From the NCBI GenBank assembly GCA_947177645.1, contig CAMWVJ010000056.1, positions 1 to 7,021 of the forward strand: 7,021 nt of DNA, written 5' to 3'. Under the pieces are notes generated by a model. That model was not told the origin of the DNA and made no database searches. It saw nothing but the letters and a program-made list of their open reading frames with translations. Origin of the DNA: an uncultured Desulfovibrio sp. Its GTDB lineage: Bacteria; Desulfobacterota; Desulfovibrionia; Desulfovibrionales; Desulfovibrionaceae. The position numbers and the translations under genes were made by a program. This document shows, in pieces, positions 1 to 6,289 of this stretch; the stretch's first letter is position 1, and the number at the start of each line of letters is the position of its first letter.

Positions 1-48
1 CTACACACTGAGATGGCTCGTGGGCTCGGAGTTGTGTATAAGACACAG
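1..48. other. Nextera/Tn5 sequencing-adapter contamination at contig end
   Basis: Bases 17-48 match the Illumina Nextera read-2 adapter plus the Tn5 mosaic end at 30 of 32 positions. The segment CTCGTGGGCTCGGAG (17-31) is exact, and the mosaic-end part differs only at 32 (T for A) and 44 (C for G). On the minus strand this region translates to LIHNSEPTSH, a degraded form of the LIHISEPTR peptide that this adapter gives when translated. Bases 1-16 lie on the adapter side and are also probably not genomic. CTACAC at 1-6 equals the end of the P5 primer, but six bases prove nothing. Genomic sequence should be taken to start at about 49. Confidence 0.93.
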
Positions 49-84
49 ACGCTCCCCGGCATTGCCATTCTGGCGACGAAATAA
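49..84 (+). CDS. pgk: Phosphoglycerate kinase, C-terminal tail (partial, 5' end missing)
   Basis: Directly after the adapter, one frame reads TLPGIAILATK and then TAA at 82-84. Phosphoglycerate kinases commonly end in a motif of the type LPG(I/V)A.L..K, and pgk is very often the gene just before tpiA. The rest of the gene is cut off by the contig end. The enzyme would transfer the acyl phosphate of 1,3-bisphosphoglycerate to ADP in the cytoplasm. Only 11 codons are visible, so the call rests on the tail motif and on gene order. Another gene ending with a similar peptide cannot be excluded. Confidence 0.72.
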   Translation, partial: TLPGIAILATK

Positions 85-90
85 CTGAAC

Positions 91-108
91 GCCGCCCGTG
101 CGGGCGGC
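91..108 (+). other. GC-rich hairpin between pgk and tpiA
   Basis: GCCGCCC-GTGC-GGGCGGC forms a perfect 7-bp GC stem with a 4-nt loop, 6 bases after the pgk stop and about 15 bases before the tpiA ribosome binding site. It is followed by TGATTTCTG rather than a run of T, so it is not a convincing intrinsic terminator. An mRNA-stabilising or processing structure between cotranscribed genes is plausible. That role is inferred. Confidence 0.5.
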
Positions 109-135
109 TGATTTCTGCAAGACAAGGCGGTTTAT

Positions 136-885
136 ATGGCACGGACAACATACATTGCCGGAAACTGGAAGATGAACACGAACAAGGCGGACGCGCTCGC
201 GCTCGCCAAGGCGTTGGTTGAGCGGCTGAAAGGTAAGGGCGGAACGTACATGATCGGCGTTCCGTTCGTGTACCTTGACGCGGTGGGCGCGGTCGTGAAA
301 GGGTCGAATATCCTGCTCGGCGCGCAGGACGTTGCGGCAACGGCGAACGGCGCGCACACGGGCGAGGTCTCAACGGCAATGCTCAAGGACGTGGGCGTGA
401 CGAGCGTGATTTTGGGGCATTCCGAGCGCCGCCACGAGATTGGCGAGAGCGACGAGCTGATCAACAAAAAGGTGCGCCGCGCGCTGGCGGACGGGCTTGA
501 GGTGGTGCTGTGCATCGGCGAACTGCTTGCCGAGCGCGAGGCGGGCGAGGCGGAGCAGGTCTGCGCGTTCCAGCTTTCTGCGGGGCTTGCGGGCGTGACC
601 GAGGCGCAGCTCAAGCGCGTGACGATTGCGTATGAGCCGGTCTGGGCAATCGGCACGGGAAAGACGGCGACCCCGGCGGACGCGCAGGCAATCCACCGCT
701 TCTGCCGCGACCACATCGCCAAGCTGTACAGCCGGCAGGCGGCGGACGACATCATCATCCAGTACGGCGGGTCGATGAAGCCGGAGAACGCGAAGGAACT
801 GCTCGCGCAGGAGGACATCGACGGCGGTCTGATCGGCGGCGCGTCGCTCAAGGCGGACAGCTTCGCGGCAATCTGCGAGGCGTAA
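136..885 (+). CDS. tpiA: Triose-phosphate isomerase (TpiA), complete
   Basis: The protein is 249 residues, the normal length for this (beta/alpha)8-barrel enzyme, which interconverts dihydroxyacetone phosphate and glyceraldehyde 3-phosphate in cytoplasmic glycolysis and gluconeogenesis. All signatures are present: the substrate-binding GNWKM (9-13) with Asn10 and Lys12, the electrophile His95 in LGHSERR, and the catalytic base Glu167 in AYEPVWAIGTGKTA. Flexible loop 6 follows Glu167, and the phosphate-binding segments are QYGGS (209-213) and GGASL (234-238). The start is ATG 136, with AAGGCGG at 124-130 as ribosome binding site, 5 bases upstream. The gene follows the pgk tail and is followed at once by a strong terminator, so it is probably the last gene of a glycolytic operon. 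Nothing in it is abnormal. Confidence 0.98.
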   Translation: MARTTYIAGNWKMNTNKADALALAKALVERLKGKGGTYMIGVPFVYLDAVGAVVKGSNILLGAQDVAATANGAHTGEVSTAMLKDVGVTSVILGHSERRHEIGESDELINKKVRRALADGLEVVLCIGELLAEREAGEAEQVCAFQLSAGLAGVTEAQLKRVTIAYEPVWAIGTGKTATPADAQAIHRFCRDHIAKLYSRQAADDIIIQYGGSMKPENAKELLAQEDIDGGLIGGASLKADSFAAICEA

Positions 886-901
886 CTGGTCGGCATGAAT
901 C

Positions 902-932
902 ATTCCCGCGTTCGGCGCGGGAATATTTTTTT
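902..932 (+). terminator. Rho-independent terminator after tpiA
   Basis: ATTCCCGCG (902-910), loop TTCGG, and CGCGGGAAT (916-924) form a perfect 9-bp stem, followed by A and seven T (926-932). This is a textbook intrinsic terminator for the pgk-tpiA transcript, starting 17 bases after the tpiA stop. The T-run ends directly at the Shine-Dalgarno GAGG (933-936) of the next gene. Any transcript that starts upstream of about 900 must therefore read through it to express the transporter genes. Confidence 0.92.
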
Positions 933-941
933 GAGGTGCGT

Positions 942-1901
942 ATGAAAAAACTGCTTGCCGCCTTGGCGGGGCTTTTGGTGGCGGCGTTCTGTGCCGCAAA
1001 GGACAAAAACGGCGACAGCGTGCTGCGGGTGGCGACGCTCAACGGCCCGTCGTCCGTTCCCGTGGCGTATCTGTACGAGCATGCGCCGGACTTGCCCGGC
1101 ACGGCAGCCCGCTTTGAGGTGCTCGCGAACGCGACGGCCGTGCTGCCCAAGCTGATAACGGGCGAAGTGTCCGTGGGGGTGCTTCCGCCGAACGCCGCCG
1201 CAAAGGTGTACACCGCGAACAACGGCGCGGTCGTCGCGCTCGGCGTGTGCGGGAACGGCAATTTGTTCCTGCTCACGGCGGACACGTCGGTGCGGACGCT
1301 CGCGGATCTGCGCGGCAAGACGGTGGCATGTGCGGGGCAGGGCGCGACCCCGGAATACGTGTTCCGCTTCGTGCTGCGCGCGGCGGGGATCGGCGCGGAC
1401 GAGGTGCGCCTTGATTTTTCTCTGGCGAACGCGGACATTGCCACCGCGCTTGCGGCCGGGCGCGTGCAGTACGCGCTCGTGCCGGAGCCGTTCGCCACCG
1501 TGGCGCAGATGAAGAGCGGCGGTATTGTCCGGGCGATTGACATACAGGAAGCGTATGCGGTGGCGACGGGCGGCGCGTCGTACCCGATGACGGTGCTGGT
1601 GGCGAACGCGGCGTATGCGGCGGCGCACCGGGACGTAGTGGACGCGTTCATCGCCGCGTATCAGGCGGCAGTCGTCTGGACGAACGTGCACCCGCGCGAG
1701 GCGGGCTTGCTCGTGCAGAAGCATACGCTGGGGCTGACGGCGACGGTCGTGGAGCGGTCGATCCCGAATGCGGCATACGTATGGCAGAGCGCACCGGCCG
1801 CCCGCGCGGACATGGAGCGCTTGCTGGACGTGTATCTGCGCACCGCACCGCAGGCGGTGGGCGGCGCGCTTCCCGGCAACGGCTTTTATTATTCCCATTA
1901 A
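942..1901 (+). CDS. ABC transporter substrate-binding protein, NitT/TauT (SsuA/NMT1-like) family
   Basis: This is a 319-residue exported solute-binding protein that would deliver its ligand to the permease-ATPase encoded next. Residues 1-19 form a signal peptide: KK, then a hydrophobic stretch to about AAFCAA. Cys17 could be lipidated, but Phe just before it is a poor lipobox residue, so type I cleavage is equally possible. The mature part has family hallmarks: a first-lobe strand with the LPPNAA segment (81-86), LADLRGKTVA (120-129), GQGATPEYVFRFVLRAAGI (132-150), a VPEPFATVA segment (180-188), and the closing VGGALPGNGFYY. ATG 942 is preferred to the in-frame GTG 936, because GAGG at 933-936 lies 5 bases before the ATG and overlaps the GTG. 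The family carries sulfonates, nitrate, bicarbonate, thiamine precursors and others, and the sequence does not reveal which ligand this one binds. Confidence 0.9.
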   Translation: MKKLLAALAGLLVAAFCAAKDKNGDSVLRVATLNGPSSVPVAYLYEHAPDLPGTAARFEVLANATAVLPKLITGEVSVGVLPPNAAAKVYTANNGAVVALGVCGNGNLFLLTADTSVRTLADLRGKTVACAGQGATPEYVFRFVLRAAGIGADEVRLDFSLANADIATALAAGRVQYALVPEPFATVAQMKSGGIVRAIDIQEAYAVATGGASYPMTVLVANAAYAAAHRDVVDAFIAAYQAAVVWTNVHPREAGLLVQKHTLGLTATVVERSIPNAAYVWQSAPAARADMERLLDVYLRTAPQAVGGALPGNGFYYSH

Positions 1902-3380
1902 ATGATGTTTCCGCACAAACCGGCGGGCAGGGGGTTGTGGCTCATGCGGTTGCTGTCCGTTGCCGCGTTGCTGGCGGTGTGGCAGGTTGCCGCCCGCGCG
2001 ATTCACGCGCCGCTTATCCTGCCTACGCCGCTTTCGGTTGCCCGTCGCCTTGCCGCGCTCGCGCAGACGGCGGATTTTTGGCGGCATGTCGCGGCTACGT
2101 CGGCGCGGACGGTCAAAAGCACCGCGATCGTGGTGTGTCTGGGCAGCGTGGCGGGCGTGCTGTGCGGCATGCGTCCCCGCTGTGCCGCGTTCATGGCGTT
2201 TCCCCTGGCGATTATCCGTTCTACGCCCGTCGTCTCCTTTATCCTGCTCGCCCTTTTCTGGCTTGGCTCGGATTCTGTTCCCGTGTTCTGCGCCGTGCTG
2301 ATGGCGTTCCCGCCCATGGTGACGGCGGTTGCTTCCGGCTGTGCGCGGCGCGACGAAAAACTGCTTGCGATGGCGCGGGTGTTCTGCCTGACGCGCGGCC
2401 AGGTCATGCGGTATATCGCTGCGGCGGAGCTGCTGCCGTTCTTTGCGGCGGGCGCGCGCTCGTCGTTCGGCATGGCATGGAAAGTGGTTGCCGCGAGCGA
2501 GGTGCTGAGTCTGCCGCGCCATGCGCTGGGAACGCTCATGCAGACCGCGCAGGTACACCTTGAGACTGCCGACGTGCTTGCCGTCTCCCTGATGCTGGTG
2601 CTGCTGAGCCTGTTGTGCGAATGCGTGGCGCGGCAGGCGGTGCGGCTGTTCCGCGTCCTGCGCAGAAAGCAAGCCGCCGTCATGCCGGTTGCACCGATCG
2701 AACCCACGCCCGTGCTGACCGAGCCGTGCGAAGTCTCCGTGCAGGGGCTTTCCGTCGCCTATGGCGGACAGGCGGTGCTGGACGATTTTTCGCTGACGGT
2801 GGAAAAGGGCGACTTGCTTGCCCTGCTCGCGCCGAGCGGCGCGGGAAAGACGACGCTGCTTGACCACATTGCCGCCCGTGCGGGGCACGTCTCGTATGCG
2901 TTCCAAGAGCCGCGCCTGCTTGACGGCTGTACGCTGCTAAAGAACGTCGCCCTGCCGCTGGAGCGGCTGTTCCCGCGCGGCCAGTCGCTCGCCCGCGCGG
3001 CGGAGTTCCTGTGGCTGGTAGGGCTAGGCGCCCGCCTGAACGCCTATCCGCTGGAGCTGAGCGGCGGCGAGCGGCAGCGGGTTGCCCTTGCGCGCGCGCT
3101 TGCCTTTCCTGCCGACGTGCTGCTGCTGGACGAGGCGTTGCGCTCGCAGGACGTGCACGGCAGGAACGCGCTCATCGCCCTGCTCACGGCGCACCTGCGG
3201 CAGGAGCCGAAGACCGTACTGTTCGTCACCCACGACCTGCACGAAGCCGCCGCGCTTGCCACGCGCGTCGTCGTCTGCGCCGCCCGTCCCCTGCGCGTGA
3301 CGTTCGACAGCCGCCCCGGCAGCGTCCCTACCGAGGCGGAACTGGCTGCAATCATTGGCGGGAGCGGCGGCTCACTTTGA
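1902..3380 (+). CDS. Fused ABC transporter permease and ATP-binding protein (NitT/TauT class)
   Basis: This 492-residue protein combines two subunits that are usually separate. Residues 1-250 are a BPD_transp_1 permease with several membrane helices (about 13-33, 74-92, 97-121, 127-145 and 222-244), the RSTPVVSFILLALFW segment (106-120), an EAA-type coupling loop around 155-180, and GMAWKVVAASEVLSLP (190-205). A linker at about 251-275 leads to an ATPase domain. That domain has Walker A APSGAGKTT (310-318, Lys316; the usual first Gly is Ala), Q-loop Gln335, signature LSGGERQR (386-393), Walker B LLLDEA (407-412, Glu411) and switch His444 in FVTHD. The D-loop region is RSQD instead of the usual SALD type. 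The ATG directly follows the TAA of the binding-protein gene, a second ATG follows, and no Shine-Dalgarno is visible, which suggests translational coupling. The product would dimerise into a complete importer in the inner membrane. Confidence 0.93.
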   Translation: MMFPHKPAGRGLWLMRLLSVAALLAVWQVAARAIHAPLILPTPLSVARRLAALAQTADFWRHVAATSARTVKSTAIVVCLGSVAGVLCGMRPRCAAFMAFPLAIIRSTPVVSFILLALFWLGSDSVPVFCAVLMAFPPMVTAVASGCARRDEKLLAMARVFCLTRGQVMRYIAAAELLPFFAAGARSSFGMAWKVVAASEVLSLPRHALGTLMQTAQVHLETADVLAVSLMLVLLSLLCECVARQAVRLFRVLRRKQAAVMPVAPIEPTPVLTEPCEVSVQGLSVAYGGQAVLDDFSLTVEKGDLLALLAPSGAGKTTLLDHIAARAGHVSYAFQEPRLLDGCTLLKNVALPLERLFPRGQSLARAAEFLWLVGLGARLNAYPLELSGGERQRVALARALAFPADVLLLDEALRSQDVHGRNALIALLTAHLRQEPKTVLFVTHDLHEAAALATRVVVCAARPLRVTFDSRPGSVPTEAELAAIIGGSGGSL

Positions 3381-3403
3381 CAATCCCCCGCTTCCAACGA
3401 GAC

Positions 3404-3449
3404 AAATCATTTCTTGCTCGGAAACTACCAAGAAATCATCAATGATTTC
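3404..3449. repeat. Overlapping inverted repeats in AT-richer intergenic DNA
   Basis: GAAATCAT-CA-ATGATTTC (3432-3449) is a perfect 8-bp palindrome with a 2-base spacer. ATTTCTTG (3409-3416) is also complementary to CAAGAAAT (3429-3436) across a 12-base loop. AAATCAT occurs at 3404-3410 and 3433-3439, and its complement ATGATTT is at 3442-3448. The two hairpins share 3432-3436, so they exclude each other. The site lies between the transporter and the lipoprotein gene and could be an operator or a transcript-end structure. No T-run follows, so it is not a standard terminator. Confidence 0.6.
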
Positions 3450-3502
3450 AGCACCATAAGCAATAGTAAGACGTTCGGTCTGCGATAACGCGCATAAAAT
3501 CT

Positions 3503-3530
3503 TCTACAACGCCGCGAAGCATGCTATACT
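3503..3530 (+). promoter_or_regulatory. Extended -10 promoter for the lipoprotein-pbpC unit
   Basis: TGCTATACT at 3522-3530 is an extended -10 element (TG-N-TATACT). TCTACA at 3503-3508, 16 bases upstream, is a partial -35 with 4 of 6 matches to TTGACA. The predicted start of transcription at about 3537 falls at the Shine-Dalgarno AAGGAG (3537-3542), which would leave a very short 5' leader. The same nine bases recur before the gene at 6290. The call is based on consensus only. Confidence 0.6.
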
Positions 3531-3547
3531 GCGCCCAAGGAGTCTGC

Positions 3548-4021
3548 ATGAGAATTTCGTTCGTATCGGTATTTCTGTCGTTCGTCCTTGTCGGTGCGTG
3601 TGCCGTGCAGCCGCGTGTTCCGGCGGGGCAGGCGGATTCTGCGGGCGCAACGGGAGTTGGTATGCATATTACGGTTACGATTAACGGCGCGCACATATTT
3701 GCCGCCACGCTCGCGCAGAACGAGTCCGCACGGGCATTTGCCGCGCTGCTTGCGGACGGCGCGCTTACGCTTTCCCTGCACGGGTACGGCGGTTTTGAGC
3801 AGGTCGGCGCGTTGCCGGCGCGGCTTCCCCGCAACGACACGCACATTGCCGCCGCGCCGGGCGACATCATGCTCTATCAGGGAGACCAGCTGGTCATGTT
3901 TTACGGCACGAACGAGTGGGCGTACTCGCGGCTCGGTCGGATTGACGGTGCGGATCGGGCTGACCTTGCGGCAGTGCTCGGCGCGGGCGATGTGACGGCG
4001 ACCTTTGCGCTTGCCGACTGA
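3548..4021 (+). CDS. Cyclophilin-like-fold lipoprotein
   Basis: This 157-residue protein has a lipoprotein signal, MRISFVSVFLSFVLVGAC, with lipobox VGAC and lipidated Cys18. After a short Gln/Ala/Gly-rich linker (19-38), a single domain at about 39-157 resembles the small bacterial cyclophilin-like-fold family: ITVTINGAHIFAATL, an ESARAFAALL helix, LPARLPRND, PGDIMLYQGDQLVMFYG, and SRLGRIDG. Family members are small beta-barrels. Their prolyl-isomerase activity is generally not established, so no enzymatic function is claimed. ATG 3548 is chosen because AAGGAG (3537-3542) lies 5 bases upstream; the earlier in-frame ATG at 3521 overlaps the promoter. Met39 (3662) also has GGAG 5 bases upstream and could start a cytosolic form. 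The gene ends 15 bases before pbpC and is probably cotranscribed with it, which suggests a role in or near the cell envelope. Confidence 0.85.
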   Translation: MRISFVSVFLSFVLVGACAVQPRVPAGQADSAGATGVGMHITVTINGAHIFAATLAQNESARAFAALLADGALTLSLHGYGGFEQVGALPARLPRNDTHIAAAPGDIMLYQGDQLVMFYGTNEWAYSRLGRIDGADRADLAAVLGAGDVTATFALAD

Positions 4022-4036
4022 GAGGTCGCGGGGCGT

Positions 4037-6241
4037 ATGGCGGCACGGGTAAGAAAAGCGGTATTCGCGGTGGGTGCGGCGGCGATTGCGTTCGCGGTGT
4101 TCCTGCTCGTCCTGCGGTTTTCGCCGTATCCTGCGCTGCGCGCGTTTCTGGCGCGGCCGGTCTCTACGCGCATCTACGACGCGCAGGGGACGCTCTTGCA
4201 GGTGACGGCGGTAGCGGACGGGGTGCGGCGCGAGTTCGTGCCGCTGGCTCAGATTCCGCTGTCCGTGCGGCGCGCGTTCATTGCGGCAGAGGACCGGCGT
4301 TTTTACGAGCATCACGGCATTGACTGGGGCGCGGTAGCGCGGGCGGCGGCGCAGAACGTGGGTGCGGGGCGCACGGTGAGCGGCGCGTCCACCATGACGA
4401 TGCAGCTGGCGCGGATCATGCGCCCGGCGCGGCGGCGGACGGTACTGGGCAAGGTGCGCGAGGCGTTCGACGCGCTACGGCTTGAGGCGCGGCTGAGCAA
4501 GGACGAGATTCTGGAGCTGTACCTGAACAACGTGCCGTTCGGGTTCAACACGGAGGGCGTGGCGAGCGCGGCGCGGACATTCTTTGGCGTTCCGCTGGAC
4601 GAGCTGGACGAGGTGCAGGCGGCGTGCCTTGCCGTCATTCCGCGCCGCCCGACGCGATACAGCCCGCTTGCCGATCCCGAATCCTGCGCGCGCGCCGCCT
4701 TTGAGCTGTGTTCGGACGGCAATCTTACAATAGACGATTTTCTTGCTGCCACGGCGGCGGCGCGGTCGTTTTCCTATCCGTATGAGATGCCGCATTTCGT
4801 GCGCTGGCTTTCTGCGCAGGAGCAGTCGCCGGTCGGGCGGTGCGCGGACGTGCGGACGACGGCGGACGCGGATTTGCAGCACGTGGCGGAGGATTTGCTG
4901 GCGCAGGCGGTGGCGCGCTATGCGGATCACCGGCTGACCAACGGCGCGGTGCTGGTGTGCGACACGCAGTCGGGCGCGATTCTTGCCTGGGCGGGGAGCG
5001 CGGATTTTTGGGACGAGGCGCACAACGGGCAGGTGGATGGCGTGCTTGCCGCGCGGCAGCCCGGTTCGAGCATGAAGCCGTTCCTATACGCGCTCGCGCT
5101 GGAGCATGGCTTTGCGCCGTCGTCGGTGCTGCCCGACGTGCCGCAGGAATTCGGCTTTGAGCGGCTGTACGTGCCGCAGAATTTTAACAACCGCTACAAT
5201 GGCCCGGTGCGACTGCGGGTCGCGCTCGCTTCCAGCCTGAACGTTCCGGCGGTCTCTCTGCTGCATGAGCTGGGGCTGCCGTCCTATCTTGCCGTGCTGT
5301 CCGCCCTGCGCTTCGATTCGCTTGCTTCCGCCGATCCGGGGCTGGGGCTTGCGCTGGGCAATGCCGCCGTGTCGCTGTTTGAGCTGACGCAGGCGTTCTC
5401 CGTTTTTGCGCGTGACGGTCTGTTCATGCCGCTGTACGCCTTTGCGGACGGGGAGGCGGCGCGTGCGGAGCGGGTGTACGACGAGAATACCGCGCGGATT
5501 ATCTGCGACATGCTGTCCGACCGCGACGCGCGGGCGATGGGCTTCGGTTACACGCAGACGTTCGTCACGCCGTTTCCGTCGATGTTCAAGACGGGGACGG
5601 CGAATCAGTACCAGAACATCACCGCACTGGGGGCGACACCGCAGTATACCGTGGGCGTGTGGATGGGGAATTTTTCGGGCGAGACGGTGGTGGGAAAGAC
5701 GGGCAGTTCCGTTCCCGCAAAAATCGCGCATGACCTGCTCGTGCGCTTGCAGGGACGGAGCGGGAAAGCCTTTGCCCAGCCCGCCCAGTACCGCAAGGAA
5801 CGGGTCTGTGCGCTGTCCGGCATGAAGCGGGGCGCGTTCTGTCCTGGCACGGTGCGCGAGTACGTTGCTGTCGGCGACGTGCTTGCCGAATGCGACTGGC
5901 ATACCGCGCACGGCATTGCCTATCCGCCGGAGTACACGGCATGGTTCAGGCTGAAAGACCGCTCCGGCTCGGTGGATGCGCGCGACGCGCCGCTTGCGAT
6001 TGTCTCCCCGCGCAGTGGCAGCCGCTTTTACTATGACGAATCCGTGCCGACTGACCGGCAGAATATTGCCGTGGAGGCGGTTGGCGGCGGCGCGGACACG
6101 GCGGCGTTCCTTGTGGACGGGCAGCCGTTCGTGCAGGCGGCGCGTCCGTTCGTGGCGCACGTGCCGCTCGTGCGCGGCGTGCATACGGTGACGGTGCGCT
6201 GTGGCGACGAGCAGGCGGACATCACGATTGACGTGCGCTGA
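4037..6241 (+). CDS. pbpC: Penicillin-binding protein 1C, bifunctional class A PBP
   Basis: This 734-residue, inner-membrane-anchored peptidoglycan synthase polymerises lipid II and may cross-link the stem peptides. Domains in order: a cytoplasmic basic N-terminus and one transmembrane helix (8-27); a GT51 transglycosylase domain (about 45-210) with AAEDRRFYEHHGID (catalytic Glu85), GASTMTMQLAR (116-126) and ELYLNNVPFG (160-169); and a transpeptidase domain (about 300-570). The transpeptidase motifs are SSMK (Ser344, Lys347), SLN (400-402) and KTGT (518-521). A PBP1C-type Cys-containing segment (CALSG, FCPG) follows at 591-604, then a C-terminal all-beta BiPBP_C domain (about 648-734). Length and motifs are normal, so the enzyme looks active. 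The ribosome binding site is weak: GAGAGG at 4020-4025 is 11 bases away. No alpha-2-macroglobulin gene, the frequent partner of pbpC, is next to it. Confidence 0.97.
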   Translation: MAARVRKAVFAVGAAAIAFAVFLLVLRFSPYPALRAFLARPVSTRIYDAQGTLLQVTAVADGVRREFVPLAQIPLSVRRAFIAAEDRRFYEHHGIDWGAVARAAAQNVGAGRTVSGASTMTMQLARIMRPARRRTVLGKVREAFDALRLEARLSKDEILELYLNNVPFGFNTEGVASAARTFFGVPLDELDEVQAACLAVIPRRPTRYSPLADPESCARAAFELCSDGNLTIDDFLAATAAARSFSYPYEMPHFVRWLSAQEQSPVGRCADVRTTADADLQHVAEDLLAQAVARYADHRLTNGAVLVCDTQSGAILAWAGSADFWDEAHNGQVDGVLAARQPGSSMKPFLYALALEHGFAPSSVLPDVPQEFGFERLYVPQNFNNRYNGPVRLRVALASSLNVPAVSLLHELGLPSYLAVLSALRFDSLASADPGLGLALGNAAVSLFELTQAFSVFARDGLFMPLYAFADGEAARAERVYDENTARIICDMLSDRDARAMGFGYTQTFVTPFPSMFKTGTANQYQNITALGATPQYTVGVWMGNFSGETVVGKTGSSVPAKIAHDLLVRLQGRSGKAFAQPAQYRKERVCALSGMKRGAFCPGTVREYVAVGDVLAECDWHTAHGIAYPPEYTAWFRLKDRSGSVDARDAPLAIVSPRSGSRFYYDESVPTDRQNIAVEAVGGGADTAAFLVDGQPFVQAARPFVAHVPLVRGVHTVTVRCGDEQADITIDVR

Positions 6242-6274
6242 GCGCGGCGCGTTGGTGCGTCCGCCCGGTTTTCG

Positions 6275-6283
6275 TGCTATACT
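6275..6283 (+). promoter_or_regulatory. Extended -10 promoter placed for a leaderless transcript
   Basis: TGCTATACT (6275-6283) is an extended -10 identical to the element at 3522-3530. The last base of TATACT lies exactly 6 bases before the ATG at 6290. Transcription normally starts about 7 bases after the hexamer, so the first transcribed base would be the A of the start codon. No Shine-Dalgarno is visible before this ATG, which fits. No acceptable -35 is found at 16-18 bases spacing; TTGGTG (6252-6257) is 20 bases away. Confidence 0.6.
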
Positions 6284-6289
6284 GGTCGT

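Noticed and set aside
1..357. Minus-strand open frame of 118 codons at the left edge
   Set aside because: Its tail is translated adapter sequence and the rest is antisense to tpiA.
936..941. GTG 936 as start of the substrate-binding protein
   Set aside because: It overlaps the Shine-Dalgarno GAGG (933-936), which is correctly spaced for ATG 942. Starting at 942 also gives a standard MKK signal peptide.
900..2906. Very long minus-strand open frame (668 codons)
   Set aside because: It lies opposite two well-supported + strand genes, is dominated by Arg/His/Ala codons, shows no domain, and crosses a terminator. It is a shadow of GC-rich codon bias.
3011..3445. Alternative + strand frame running past the end of the ABC gene
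   Set aside because: It overlaps the ATPase domain, whose signature, Walker B and H-loop motifs are all in the other frame. It is Arg/Ala-rich with no recognisable content.
3521..3547. ATG 3521 as start of the lipoprotein gene
   Set aside because: It overlaps the -10 element and would add MLYCAQGVC before the signal peptide. ATG 3548 has an ideal ribosome binding site.
6239..6275. Possible terminator after pbpC
   Set aside because: The GC-rich stretch ending in GGTTTTCG does not form a convincing stem followed by a T-run.
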